DNA of 32,560 bases from an uncultured Coriobacteriaceae bacterium (GCA_900552935.1 USBN01000012.1:1-32560); one strand, 5' to 3'; shown: positions 1 to 8,149, numbered from the stretch's first letter. Translations and numbers: made by a program. Notes: a model not told the origin generated them from the sequence alone.

Positions 1-50
1 TGGACCTTGGGATTAAGAGTCCCCTGCTCTACCAGCTGAGCTAACGGTCC
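1..50 (-). tRNA. tRNA-Lys(CTT), partial, cut by window edge
   Basis: Only the 5' part of the gene is present, from the acceptor 5' strand to just past the anticodon arm. It is base-for-base identical to positions 120-169 of the complete tRNA-Lys to its right. The anticodon loop CTCTTAA gives anticodon CTT. The T-arm and 3' end lie outside the window. Confidence 0.93.
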
Positions 51-93
51 GTGCTATGTATCTTACACCCTGGCGAGTGCAAGCGGAAGTACA

Positions 94-169
94 TGGTGGA
101 CCGTCAGGGACTCGAACCCTGGACCTTGGGATTAAGAGTCCCCTGCTCTACCAGCTGAGCTAACGGTCC
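94..169 (-). tRNA. tRNA-Lys(CTT)
   Basis: A complete 76-nt cloverleaf: acceptor GGACCGT/ACGGTCC, D-arm GCTCAGCTGGTAGAGC, anticodon loop CTCTTAA (anticodon CTT, reads AAG), T-loop GTTCGAGTC and an encoded CCA. It lies 14 nt downstream of tRNA-His and is probably co-transcribed with it and with the second Lys copy. Confidence 0.96.
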
Positions 170-183
170 GTGCTTGTCTAAGA

Positions 184-260
184 TGGGGTGGGTGAAGGGG
201 CTCGAACCCTCGACCTACGGAGCCACGGTCCGTCGCTCTGCCAACTGAGCTACACCCACC
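184..260 (-). tRNA. tRNA-His(GTG)
   Basis: The cloverleaf has anticodon stem ACGGA/TCCGT and loop CCGTGGC, giving anticodon GTG. An extra 5' G pairs with C73, the G-1 identity element specific to tRNA-His. CCA is encoded. It is first in a His-Lys-Lys transcript. Confidence 0.96.
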
Positions 261-289
261 ATCTGGCCACCTCTTGAAGCAGCTCGTCT

Positions 290-318
290 ATTATGCACAC
301 CACATCCGATCCATGCAA
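290..318 (-). promoter_or_regulatory. Candidate sigma70-type promoter of the His-Lys-Lys tRNA transcript
   Basis: On the minus strand TTGCAT (318-313) and CATAAT (295-290) are 17 bp apart. The predicted start near 283 leaves a short leader before the tRNA-His 5' end at 260. No other good hexamer pair lies between tRNA-Arg and tRNA-His. Confidence 0.5.
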
Positions 319-402
319 GGGGAATTTTTAGATTTCTTTGAAGTTATGTCGAAATAAACGTTGTCCAGGCTTGTGACCAGGTGTTTCTCATCGACTCACC
401 CA

Positions 403-454
403 AAAAGAAAATCAAAAATCAAAGAGGCCAGGGAACAAATTGCCCCCTGGCCTC
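403..454 (-). terminator. Rho-independent terminator after tRNA-Arg
   Basis: A perfect 10-bp stem GAGGCCAGGG/CCCTGGCCTC (424-433 with 445-454, 11-nt loop) is followed on the minus strand by a T-rich tract read from the A-rich stretch 403-423. It ends the single-gene tRNA-Arg transcript. Confidence 0.85.
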
Positions 455-463
455 GACAACTCA

Positions 464-540
464 TGGTGCGCCCTGAGCGATTCGAACGCTCGACCGTCGG
501 ATTAGAAGTCCGGTGCTCTATCCAGCTGAGCTAAGGGCGC
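464..540 (-). tRNA. tRNA-Arg(TCT)
   Basis: A 77-nt cloverleaf with acceptor GCGCCCT/AGGGCGC, D-arm GCTCAGCTGGATAGAGC, anticodon loop CTTCTAA (anticodon TCT, reads AGA), T-loop GTTCGAATC and an encoded CCA. A minus-strand -10-like TAGAAT at 576-571 would start RNA about 24 nt upstream. No convincing -35 is visible. Confidence 0.96.
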
Positions 541-753
541 GTGACTCCGGCTTCGCTCGCCGGTCAACCCATTCTAGCGCAAGACGCCACGATTACGACA
601 AGAGACATTCGCAGCTCGAGCGGCCGACCCCACTGGACGAGACACGCAGACCCCGCGGCAAGCTCGAGGCAGGCGCCACGGCGGCAGGGCCATGATGGCC
701 TGGGTGAGAAACGCTGGCCCCGCGGCAATCGCGCAGGGCTCGCCCTTCCCGCC

Positions 754-781
754 AAAAAACGCCCGAGCGCCCGTCTGAGCG
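754..781 (-). terminator. Weak terminator-like hairpin after asd
   Basis: Just past the asd stop the minus strand reads CGCTC, a 12-nt loop, GGGCG (5 bp with one T-G pair), then TTTTTT. The U-tract is good but the stem is short. Confidence 0.42.
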
Positions 782-782
782 C

Positions 783-1808
783 CTAGAGCAGGAGCTCTGC
801 CACCTGGACGGCGTTGGTGGCGGCACCCTTGCGAATCTGGTCACCGCAGCACCAGAAGGTGATGCCGCGACCCTGCTCGGGATTGGAGATGTCACGGCGG
901 ATGCGACCGACCCAGATGAGGTCCTGGTCACTCGTGTAGAGCGGCATCGGGTAGCGGTCGCGCGCGACATCAGCGGTGAGGTCGTCGACGAGCTTCACGC
1001 CCGGAGCCGCGGCCAGGGCCTCGCAGGCGTCCTCGAGCGAAACGGGTTCCTCGAACTCCAGCGTGATGCTCTCGGAGTGCGAGCGCAGCACAGGCACGCG
1101 CACGCAGGTGCAGTTCACGCGCAGCTCGGGCAGATGCATGATCTTGCGGCCCTCGTTCTGCAGCTTCATCTCCTCGGACGTGAAGCCCTCGAACTTCTCG
1201 GAGCCAATCTGCGGAATGAGGTTGCTCGCGAGCTGGTCGACGAACGCGGTGGGCTCAGGCAGCTCCTCGCCGCGGCCGATGGCCCCCAGCTCGTTCTCGA
1301 GCTGGCGCATGCCCGGCACGCCAGCGCCGCTCGCGGCCTGGTACGTGCTCACGATCATGCGCGAGACGTGACCGAGCTTGTGCAGCGGCCATGTGGGGAC
1401 GAGGCCGATGATCGTGGCGCAGTTGGGGTTCGAGATGAGGCCCTTGTTCCAGGCGACGTCCTGGGGGTTGATCTCCGGGACGACAAGAGGCACGTCCTCG
1501 TCGAGGCGGAAGGCGTGGGAGTTGTCCACCACCGTGGCGCCACGGCGGACGGCCTCGGGCAAGAGCGCCTTGGCGATGTCGTCATCCGCGGCGCCGAGGA
1601 CGATATCCATGCCCTCGAAGGCCTCCGGACGCGCCTCCTCGATCACGACCTCGCGGCCGCACCACTCGACGACCTTGCCCGCAGAGCGCGCGCTCGCCAG
1701 GAGCCTAAGCTCCCCCACCGGGAAGTCACGCTCGGCCAGGCACTCGAGCATCTGCGTGCCAACGGCTCCCGTGGCACCAAGGATCGCTACGTTCTTCTTG
1801 TCAGCCAT
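783..1808 (-). CDS. asd: Aspartate-semialdehyde dehydrogenase
   Basis: It reduces L-aspartyl-4-phosphate to L-aspartate-4-semialdehyde with NADPH in the cytosol, the branch point to lysine/diaminopimelate, threonine and methionine. The 341-residue product has the usual length. An N-terminal Rossmann glycine motif GATGAVG lies at residues 11-17. The catalytic cysteine is C130 in SNPNC, and Q157 lies in TYQAASGAG. The ATG is 3 nt after the lysC stop, with a GAGGAG ribosome site inside the lysC 3' end, so the two genes are one operon and translation is probably coupled. The stretch LGAADDD near residue 71 replaces the FSAGG-like segment common in the family. That difference is visible but its effect is unknown. 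Confidence 0.95.
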   Translation of the reverse strand: MADKKNVAILGATGAVGTQMLECLAERDFPVGELRLLASARSAGKVVEWCGREVVIEEARPEAFEGMDIVLGAADDDIAKALLPEAVRRGATVVDNSHAFRLDEDVPLVVPEINPQDVAWNKGLISNPNCATIIGLVPTWPLHKLGHVSRMIVSTYQAASGAGVPGMRQLENELGAIGRGEELPEPTAFVDQLASNLIPQIGSEKFEGFTSEEMKLQNEGRKIMHLPELRVNCTCVRVPVLRSHSESITLEFEEPVSLEDACEALAAAPGVKLVDDLTADVARDRYPMPLYTSDQDLIWVGRIRRDISNPEQGRGITFWCCGDQIRKGAATNAVQVAELLL

Positions 1809-1811
1809 GAG

Positions 1812-3128
1812 TTACTCCTCGTCAAGGAACGCGTCATAGACGGCGCGGATGGTCTTCTTGAAGTCGGCGTCGTTCACACCGAAGATGATGCTGATCTCCT
1901 GGGAGCTCTGGGTGATGAGGCGGATGTTGATGCCCTTCTCGCCCAGCTCGTTGAACAGGCGGCCCGAGGTGCCTGGGCGGTTGGACATGTTGCGGCCAAC
2001 CACGCTGATGAGGGCGAGGTGGTCGATGATCTTGACCTCGTCGGGCTTGAGCTCACGCTGGATGTCGGCCACGATCGAGTAGATCTTGTCGTGCACGTCA
2101 GCGCCGTTGACAACCACGCCGAACGAGTCGATGCCCGTGGGCACGTGCTCGACGGAGACGCCATAGCGCTCGAAGATCGCGAGCGCGCGGGCGAGCAGGC
2201 CAACGGAGCTGCCCATCTTGGCCTTGGCGATGTGGACCGTCAGGAAGTCCTTCTTGCCGGCGATGCCCGTGATGACGGGGTCGTCTTCGGTGGGCTCGAC
2301 GCGCTCCTGGATGATGGTGCCGCGCTCCTCCGGGTGGTTGGTGTTGAGAATCGCGATGGGGATGTTGGCCTCGCGCACGGGGAAGATCGCCTCCTCGTGC
2401 AGGACGCTCGCGCCCATGTAGGAGAGCTCGTGCATCTCGTCGAAGGTGATGCGGCGAATGGCGCGCGGGCGCTTGACGATGCGCGGGTCGGCCGTGAGGA
2501 AGCCCGAGACGTCCGTCCAGTTCTCGTAGAGGTCCGCGTTGAGGGCGCGAGCCGCGATGGCGCCCGTGATGTCGCCGCCACCACGGCTGAAGAGCTTGAT
2601 GTCGCCCTCGCTCGTGGCGCCATAGAAGCCCGGGAGCACGAAGCTACCCTCGCGCACGACGAGGTCATGGATGCGGTCGCAGGTGCGTTCCATGTCGAGA
2701 GACCCGTCGTGGTGGAAGCGCACGTACTCGGCGGCGTCCGCGAACGGAAGGCCCAGGTACTCGCTCATAAGTCGGGCGGTGAAGTACTCGCCACGGCTCA
2801 CGATGTACTCGGTCGAGTATTCCTTGATATGCGCGGCGAACTCGTCGAACTTCTCGGCCATGGGATAGCTGAGGCCAAGCTCGGTCGCGATGTCGACGAA
2901 GCGCTGCTTGATATCCGCGAGAAGCGGGGTGCAGTCGACGTGATAGGTGCGGTGCGCGTCGACCAGATAGAGGAGGTCTGTGATCTTGTTGTCCTCGGAG
3001 TTGCGCTTACCCGCGGCAGAGACCACCACGAAGCGACGGCCCTCGTCGGCCTCGATGATGCGCTTGACCTTCTTGAACTGGCCGGCGTCTGCGACGCTCG
3101 ATCCGCCGAACTTGGTGATCTTGATCAT
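1812..3128 (-). CDS. lysC: Aspartate kinase
   Basis: It phosphorylates aspartate, the first step of the lysine/threonine/methionine pathway. The 438-residue protein starts with the kinase motif KFGGSSVAD (residues 6-14). Residues 165-220 carry GFYGAT, SRGGGDITG and TADPRIV of the amino-acid kinase fold. Residues from about 290 on form two ACT domains (GSSVGLLARAL; SVVGRNMSNRPG), which in this family bind lysine or threonine for feedback inhibition. I place the start at the ATG at 3128, preceded by GAGGAG. The frame stays open to 3320, but those codons do not resemble the family. It is first in lysC-asd and divergent from thrC. No lysine riboswitch is visible in the leader. Confidence 0.95.
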   Translation of the reverse strand: MIKITKFGGSSVADAGQFKKVKRIIEADEGRRFVVVSAAGKRNSEDNKITDLLYLVDAHRTYHVDCTPLLADIKQRFVDIATELGLSYPMAEKFDEFAAHIKEYSTEYIVSRGEYFTARLMSEYLGLPFADAAEYVRFHHDGSLDMERTCDRIHDLVVREGSFVLPGFYGATSEGDIKLFSRGGGDITGAIAARALNADLYENWTDVSGFLTADPRIVKRPRAIRRITFDEMHELSYMGASVLHEEAIFPVREANIPIAILNTNHPEERGTIIQERVEPTEDDPVITGIAGKKDFLTVHIAKAKMGSSVGLLARALAIFERYGVSVEHVPTGIDSFGVVVNGADVHDKIYSIVADIQRELKPDEVKIIDHLALISVVGRNMSNRPGTSGRLFNELGEKGINIRLITQSSQEISIIFGVNDADFKKTIRAVYDAFLDEE

Positions 3129-3254
3129 GTGACTCCTCGTCAAGGTCGATCCCTGAGCGCCTCCGCGCCCCGTTCCAAACCTCCGCCAGGCAGCCCGCCT
3201 GTTACCAAACGGTCTCAGCTGGGCTTTGAGCGGCCCGGATGCCACTCCCCGCGC

Positions 3255-3302
3255 TATTATGCGGAAAACGTCCTGAGCGCCCGCGGAAACAGGTTCGCGG
3301 GC
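3255..3302 (+). promoter_or_regulatory. thrC leader: -10-like box and 7-bp inverted repeat
   Basis: TATTAT at 3255-3260 fits a -10 box for thrC, though no clear -35 is present. Read on minus, the overlapping CATAAT could serve lysC. The inverted repeat GCCCGCG/CGCGGGC (3279-3285 with 3296-3302, 10-nt loop) lies in the thrC 5' untranslated region about 30 nt before the start. No U-tract follows, so it is not an ordinary terminator. Confidence 0.35.
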
Positions 3303-3331
3303 AAACGCGCCGACACGCAAGGAGAAGAGCA

Positions 3332-4816
3332 GTGACTACGTTCTACCACAGCACACGCTCGCGAAACGAATCCTTAACAAGTAAGCAGGCAATTCTCGAG
3401 GGTATCGCCCCAGACGGAGGCCTGTTCGTTCGCGATGACGTCGCCGAGGGCGCGCCTTCGCTCGAGAGCCTGCTCGCCGGCACCTATCAGGACCGCGCGC
3501 GCCTCGTCCTCGGCCACCTCCTCGACGACTTCACCGCCGAGGAGATCTCCGGCTGCGTCGACGCCGCGTACGGCCCTAACTTCGACTCCCCCGCCGTAAC
3601 GCCCGTCGTCCCCTGCGGCGACGATTGGACGCTCGAGCTGTGGCACGGCCCGACGAGCGCCTTCAAGGACATCGCCCTCCAGATGCTCCCGCAGCTCATG
3701 CGTGTCTCCCGCGAGGGTGACGGTCGCAGCGTCATGATCGTCACCGCGACGAGCGGCGACACCGGCAAGGCAGCCCTCGAGGGCTTCGCCGACGTTGCCG
3801 GCACCGGCGTCACCGTCTTCTACCCCCACGGTAAGGTCTCCGACGTCCAGCGACTCCAGATGGCCACCCAGCGCGGCGAGAACGTCGCGGTCTGCGCCAT
3901 CGAAGGCAACTTCGACGACGCCCAGACCCAGGTGAAGCGCATCTTCGCGGACGTGGCCCTGCGAGAGCGGCTCGCGGAGAAGAACGTCGTGCTCTCGAGC
4001 GCCAACTCGATCAACGTGGGTCGCCTCGTCCCGCAGGTCACCTACTACTTCGACGCCTACGCCCAGCTCGTGGCCACGGGCAAGCTCAAGAGCGGCAACG
4101 CGATCGACTTCTGCGTGCCCACCGGCAACTTCGGCGACGTACTCGCCGGCTACTACGCCAAGCTCATGGGCCTTCCCGTGCGCAAGCTCATCGTCGCCTC
4201 TAACGCCAACGACGTCCTAACGGACTTCATCACCACCGGCACCTATGACCGCAGGCGCCCCTTCCACAAGACCATCTCGCCCTCGATGGACATCCTCGTG
4301 TCGTCCAACCTCGAGCGCCTGCTGTTCTACCTGTCCGACGGAGACTGCGAGCTTGTGTCCTCCCTCATGAAGGACCTTGCCGAGCAGGGCTTCTACACCG
4401 TGCCCGAGCGTGTCCTCGAGCGCCTGCACGAGACGTTCGAGTGCGGACGCGCCGATGACACGGCTACGCGCGAGACGATCCGCGAGACCTGGGAGCGTCA
4501 AGGCGTCATCCTCGACCCGCACACCGCCGTCGCCCGCCACGTCCTCGAGGCTCGCCCGGCGGACGGCGTCGCCCGCGTCTGCCTCTCCACGGCAAGCCCC
4601 TACAAGTTCTCTGCGGACGTCCTCGCGGCACTCGGCCACGACACGACCGACATGGACGGCTTCGAGTGCATGGACGCGCTCTTCGAGGTCACCGGAGCCA
4701 AGGTGCCCGAGGCGCTCTCCGCCCTGCGTGACGCTCAGGAGAGGTTCTCCGACGTGGTGAGCGTTCCCGAGATGAGCGGCTACGTCGAGGACGCGGCGGC
4801 GAGGATCCTCGCATGA
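3332..4816 (+). CDS. thrC: Threonine synthase (long form)
   Basis: A PLP enzyme that turns O-phospho-L-homoserine into L-threonine. The product has 494 residues, the long threonine synthase type. The N-terminus MTTFYHSTRS and the segment ILEGIAPDGGLFV are typical. GPTSAFKD holds the PLP lysine K112, and TSGDTGKAALEGF is the phosphate-binding loop. Start: GTG at 3332 with AAGGAG 7 nt upstream. Longer in-frame starts lie in the promoter region and are unlikely. Its stop overlaps the thrB start by 4 nt (ATGA), indicating coupling. No homoserine dehydrogenase gene is present, so hom must lie elsewhere. Confidence 0.95.
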   Translation: MTTFYHSTRSRNESLTSKQAILEGIAPDGGLFVRDDVAEGAPSLESLLAGTYQDRARLVLGHLLDDFTAEEISGCVDAAYGPNFDSPAVTPVVPCGDDWTLELWHGPTSAFKDIALQMLPQLMRVSREGDGRSVMIVTATSGDTGKAALEGFADVAGTGVTVFYPHGKVSDVQRLQMATQRGENVAVCAIEGNFDDAQTQVKRIFADVALRERLAEKNVVLSSANSINVGRLVPQVTYYFDAYAQLVATGKLKSGNAIDFCVPTGNFGDVLAGYYAKLMGLPVRKLIVASNANDVLTDFITTGTYDRRRPFHKTISPSMDILVSSNLERLLFYLSDGDCELVSSLMKDLAEQGFYTVPERVLERLHETFECGRADDTATRETIRETWERQGVILDPHTAVARHVLEARPADGVARVCLSTASPYKFSADVLAALGHDTTDMDGFECMDALFEVTGAKVPEALSALRDAQERFSDVVSVPEMSGYVEDAAARILA

Positions 4817-5694
4817 TCCGCATATCCGTCCCCGCCACCAGTGCGAACCTCGGCATAGGCTATGACACGCTGGGCATGGCGGTCTCCCTCTACTCGCACT
4901 TCACGTTCGAGCGCGCCGACGAGCTCACGATCACCGGCTGTCCGGAGGAGTTCCGCAACGCCAACAACCTCGTCTACGTCTCGCTCGTCGACGCGCTGGC
5001 AGAGTGGGGCGAGGAGCCCTTTGGCGTCTCGATCGACATCCAGACCGAGGTGCCCGTCGCTCGCGGCCTGGGGTCTTCGAGCACCTGCGTCGTCGCCGGC
5101 ATCATGGCCGCGGCGGCGCTCACCGGCCACACCGTCACGCGCGAGGAGCTCGTGGCGATGGCGACGCGCGTCGAGGGCCACCCTGACAACGTCGCGCCCG
5201 CGATCCTGGGCGCAGCCGTATGCTCGTTCACCCCTGACGGCCGCCTACCGCGCTGCCTACGCTACGACGTGAGCGATCGCCTCCGTTTCGTCACGGTGAT
5301 CCCTCCCTACGAGGTTCACACGAGCGAGGCGCGCAAGGTCGTGCCGCAGGAGGTCCCGCTCTCGACCGCCGTCTGGCAGATGGGCCGCGTCGCGGGCCTG
5401 ACCCGCGGCCTCGAGACGGGCGACGCCTCGCTCATCGCGGACGCCAACGACGACCGGCTGCAGGAGCCCTACCGCCGCGCCCTCATCCCGGATTACGACG
5501 CCATCCGCGAGACCTGCCTTGCGGGCGGAGCGAAGACGATGTGGATCTCTGGCTCTGGCTCGACCCTCATGGCCGTAACGGATGACACGATCGTGGCCAA
5601 GTTCCTCCAGGTTCGCCTCAAGGAACGCTTCCCCGAGTGTGAGACGCACATCCTCACCTGCGACACTTGCGGCGCGCAGATCGAATACCTGTAG
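4813..5694 (+). CDS. thrB: Homoserine kinase
   Basis: A GHMP-family kinase that makes O-phosphohomoserine, the substrate of ThrC. The 293-residue product has the N-terminal strand VPATSANLGIGYDTLG (6-21), the ATP loop PVARGLGSSST (81-91), GHPDNVAPAILG near residue 125 and the C-terminal SGSGSTLMAV. It overlaps thrC by 4 nt and is the last gene of the plus-strand operon. Its final 41 nt overlap the 3' end of the convergent VanZ gene, so both C-termini are encoded by opposite strands of the same DNA. No terminator lies directly after it. Confidence 0.95.
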   Translation: MIRISVPATSANLGIGYDTLGMAVSLYSHFTFERADELTITGCPEEFRNANNLVYVSLVDALAEWGEEPFGVSIDIQTEVPVARGLGSSSTCVVAGIMAAAALTGHTVTREELVAMATRVEGHPDNVAPAILGAAVCSFTPDGRLPRCLRYDVSDRLRFVTVIPPYEVHTSEARKVVPQEVPLSTAVWQMGRVAGLTRGLETGDASLIADANDDRLQEPYRRALIPDYDAIRETCLAGGAKTMWISGSGSTLMAVTDDTIVAKFLQVRLKERFPECETHILTCDTCGAQIEYL

Positions 5695-6190
5695 CGACGA
5701 GCAACCCAAAGGCGACACCCGCGCAGTCAAGCGCCACGTCCGAGAGCTGCCCCGAGCGGCCTGGCACGAAGCGCTGGAGGGTCTCGTCCGCAGAGGGCAC
5801 GATCACGCCCGGAACGACCTGACGCCACCCGGGACGACCTTCTTCCGGCGTGCTGCCGAGAAGGACTCCGAGCAGGGCGTATTCGAGGAAGTGCCCCGCC
5901 TTGCGCACGAGGAAGGACATGAGAGTCGCGTCCGTGACACCAAGTGCCTCGAAGGCAGGACGTAGGATGTCGACGACAACGGCGCTCTGAGCCGTGGATT
6001 CTGGTCCCGGGAAGAGCGACCTGCTCCAAATGAACAAGGCCCACGCAAAGACGAGAAGCCACCGCACCCACACGGGGACGCGGTGGCTTTTGGTTTTGCT
6101 GGTTGAGGCACCGGTGCGACAATCAGCAGCTCGCGAGGCGTCGGCGCGGCAGCCAGCGGCTCGCGAGGTGCCAGGCTCGATAAGAGCCAC
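5654..6190 (-). CDS. VanZ-like membrane protein
   Basis: Family function is poorly defined; VanZ members are linked to low-level teicoplanin resistance. The 178-residue product has a hydrophobic segment at about 41-55 (VRWLLVFAWALFIWS), the motif KAGHFLEYALLGVLLG and the signature DETLQRF-PGR-DVALDCAGVAFG. The GTG start at 6190 is supported by CAGGG six bases upstream and by the upstream gene's stop at 6193, which suggests coupling. The first 35 or so residues hold two copies of a ten-residue repeat, SRAA(G/D)CR(A/T)(D/G)A, which is not part of the family, so a later GTG start near residue 40 is possible. The third membrane segment looks shortened. Confidence 0.8.
   Translation of the reverse strand: MALIEPGTSRAAGCRADASRAADCRTGASTSKTKSHRVPVWVRWLLVFAWALFIWSRSLFPGPESTAQSAVVVDILRPAFEALGVTDATLMSFLVRKAGHFLEYALLGVLLGSTPEEGRPGWRQVVPGVIVPSADETLQRFVPGRSGQLSDVALDCAGVAFGLLVATGIRSARRKCRR
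6056..6097 (+). terminator. Terminator-like hairpin, plus strand, inside the VanZ gene
   Basis: A perfect 10-bp stem AAGCCACCGC/GCGGTGGCTT (6056-6065 with 6080-6089, 14-nt loop) is followed on plus by TTGGTTTT. It could end thrC-thrB transcripts 360 nt past thrB, antisense to VanZ. It may instead be fortuitous, since it also encodes the residues before the first VanZ helix. Confidence 0.4.
6105..6168 (-). repeat. 30-bp tandem repeat (2 copies plus 4 nt)
   Basis: Two adjacent 30-bp units (6139-6168 and 6109-6138), 23 of 30 positions identical, each begin on minus with CCTCGCGAGC. They lie 25 nt past the stop of the upstream gene and encode the ten-residue repeats at the VanZ N-terminus. Confidence 0.8.
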
Positions 6191-6192
6191 CC

Positions 6193-7794
6193 CTAGCCCT
6201 GCAACGCGAGGTGGCGAGCGGGAATATCGGCCGTGCCTCCGTTGATGACCTTGAAGCGCTTGCGGATGCTGTGATGCGCGAGTTTGCGGACGCTCTTGCT
6301 CTCGTTACGGGCAAGCTCCTGGTCGACGAGCATGTCGACGTAGCTGTCGGTATCCGTAACGTCAGGACGACCCGCCTGCGGCTTAAACGCCATGAAGATG
6401 GTATCCGGCTCGAGGTGATCGACCTCGTCCAGTTCCTCGTCAAAAGAGGCCGGAGAAGGCGCAGGCACAGCGTTGGCGGCAGCCATGGCGATGTCCTCGT
6501 TGGTGCGCTCGTCAAGCGCGGCGAGGGCAACGGCCCACAGGTCCTGCTGCTGGTCGCTCCAGCGCTGGCCCCGAGCGGGGAATGCCTCGGCCGGATCGGC
6601 GAGACGGGTCGCGATGACTTCGCGGTCGCGCCTGGGCTCAACGGCGACGGAAGCGGGGCGCGCGGTCTGCGGCGCTGCCGCGGCGGATGCGGACTGCGGC
6701 GCTGCCGGCTGAGCGGCCTGCGCGGAAGCGGCGGCTGCGGACTGGGCAGCCTGCGCGGGTGCAGCCGACTGCTGCCTAGCCGCGACCTGGGCGGCCTGGG
6801 CGACCCAAAGGTCCTTCGCAGCGGCAGCGGCGGCGGGCGTCTGGGCGCAGAAGAGCACGGCGCTGTTATCCGCTAGCCCTTCGTTCACAGACTCCATGCC
6901 TGCGACGGAGGCCGTCGCGGGGCGCACCTCGTTACCAAACGCCTGGTCCCACCAAGCCTCCCCCACGTCACCAACGCTGCCATCGGCACGCGCGATGACG
7001 GGAAGTCCCTCCATCTTCGCAGCTCCGAGGCGCTCCTGGAGAACGCTAGCAACGCCCTTGGCACGCGCGGCCATGCGCTCGGCGAGGGTGATCTTGCGGA
7101 CATAGTCCTCCGCAACGTCAGCGTAGTCGACGGAATCCGAGCCCTTCAGCCAGGAGTCCCAGGCGGCGTCCGCCTCGGCATCGTTCATCACGCCGTAGTG
7201 CGAGGGAACGGTGTAGCGGGTCTCCCTCTGCCTCTGGGCAGTGGCGGATGCGGGGGCGGCGTGGCCGGATGCGGGGGCGGCGTGGCCGGACGCGGAAGCT
7301 GCGGGGGCGGTGTGGTTGTTTGCGACGGGCGCGGCTGCGGCCGCGTGCGGCGCAGGCTGGACGCGAATGTTGCCCGTCTGTTCCCAAGATCCGGTCATGC
7401 CACGCTGCGTGCTGCGCGCGGCATGGCGAGGCTGTTGCTCGGATACGACAGCCGCCGAGGTCTCCCCGGCGCCGCCGGACGAGAGGATCCCGGTGGCATC
7501 TTGGCCAGACATATCCCAAGCGGAAGGAGCCGCCTGACCATTGGCCCTCCGCATACGACCCGCGGAATCAAAGGCAGCCCGATGGCGTGTCTCCGTCATG
7601 CGCGTGACTACGAGGGAGGTGCCGCTGGCGATAACCGCACCGGCGATGCATCCAGCAGCGAAGCTAAGGCCGGGATCGATCCTAGAGACGTCTTGGCCCA
7701 GAACCGTAAGCGCATTGGCGCACGTGGGGGTCGCCCACGCAGCAAAGCCGGCCAGACCGGCACAAATGGCAGGGTTCGTGTGCCTGCTCGTCAT
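6193..7794 (-). CDS. Two-TM, Ala-rich protein of unknown function
   Basis: I do not recognise this 533-residue protein. Two hydrophobic segments lie near the N-terminus (about 9-31 and 42-64), so it is probably membrane-anchored. A low-complexity Ala/Gln/Ser stretch follows, including the repeat ASGHAAP. A more ordered region has GVMNDAEADAAWDSWLKG, many charged residues and AWWDQAFG. Then comes a second Ala/Gln-rich linker and a conserved-looking C-terminus (DLWAVALAALDERTNED; DTDSYVDMLVDQELARNESKSVRKLAHHSIRKR). Start: ATG at 7794 with GGGAGGC nine bases upstream. The frame is open to 7932, but those codons look non-coding. The stop is 3 nt before the VanZ start, so the two are likely one operon. 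Confidence 0.7.
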   Translation of the reverse strand: MTSRHTNPAICAGLAGFAAWATPTCANALTVLGQDVSRIDPGLSFAAGCIAGAVIASGTSLVVTRMTETRHRAAFDSAGRMRRANGQAAPSAWDMSGQDATGILSSGGAGETSAAVVSEQQPRHAARSTQRGMTGSWEQTGNIRVQPAPHAAAAAPVANNHTAPAASASGHAAPASGHAAPASATAQRQRETRYTVPSHYGVMNDAEADAAWDSWLKGSDSVDYADVAEDYVRKITLAERMAARAKGVASVLQERLGAAKMEGLPVIARADGSVGDVGEAWWDQAFGNEVRPATASVAGMESVNEGLADNSAVLFCAQTPAAAAAAKDLWVAQAAQVAARQQSAAPAQAAQSAAAASAQAAQPAAPQSASAAAAPQTARPASVAVEPRRDREVIATRLADPAEAFPARGQRWSDQQQDLWAVALAALDERTNEDIAMAAANAVPAPSPASFDEELDEVDHLEPDTIFMAFKPQAGRPDVTDTDSYVDMLVDQELARNESKSVRKLAHHSIRKRFKVINGGTADIPARHLALQG

Positions 7795-8110
7795 GACCAA
7801 ACGCCTCCCTCGTGGAGGCGACGGCGTGCGCAGATTATCCCTTGGATTGCGACGACGGGCCCACCAGACATCTGGCGGCCAATCGGGCAACGGCTTGGTG
7901 TGTTTGGTCTGCGTGTACCGTCGCTCGAACAATTATTCCTCATGGTGCATAGGAACCTCGTGGCGCAAAGGCTGCTTTTACAGCACGTGGGCACCAGTAG
8001 AATGACTATACATCAGCGAGTCATTATAGTGCGGCGGAATGCGCCCCAGGCAATGAATTCTTGGAGGGGGAAGCCGCGGCGCGCAATCGCCGCATGGCGC
8101 CACGAACAGC
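7795..8110 (-). promoter_or_regulatory. 316-bp gene-free leader with candidate promoter
   Basis: No gene is supported here. On minus, TATAAT (8028-8023) with TTGCCT (8053-8048) at 19-bp spacing is a plausible promoter for the membrane protein gene at 6193-7794 and would leave a leader of about 220 nt. The A/T content is higher than in the flanking genes. Confidence 0.45.
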
Positions 8111-8149
8111 AAAACGGTCGCGCTGGCGCATTCAACGCCAGCGCGACCG
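8111..8149 (-). terminator. Rho-independent terminator after rho
   Basis: A perfect 14-bp inverted repeat CGGTCGCGCTGGCG/CGCCAGCGCGACCG (8115-8128 with 8136-8149, 7-nt loop) is followed on minus by TTTTGCTGTT. It lies 61 nt past the rho stop. Confidence 0.85.

Noticed and set aside
55..82. Promoter-like TTGCAC/TACATA between the tRNA-Lys copies
   Set aside because: The start would fall inside the tRNA itself, which makes it non-functional. Co-transcription from the tRNA-His promoter explains both copies.
3129..3331. Lysine riboswitch or T-box upstream of lysC/thrC
   Set aside because: The 203-bp region is too short and shows no conserved core of either element.
1077..3335. Long plus-strand open frame (752 codons) opposite asd and lysC
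   Set aside because: It is antisense to two certain genes and is open only because of their G/C third-position bias. Its product is low-complexity Val/Leu/Asp/Ala/Arg. Similar frames at 8061-10205, 10396-12528, 23116-23871, 27000-28439, 29090-30361 and 30472-31839 were rejected for the same reason.
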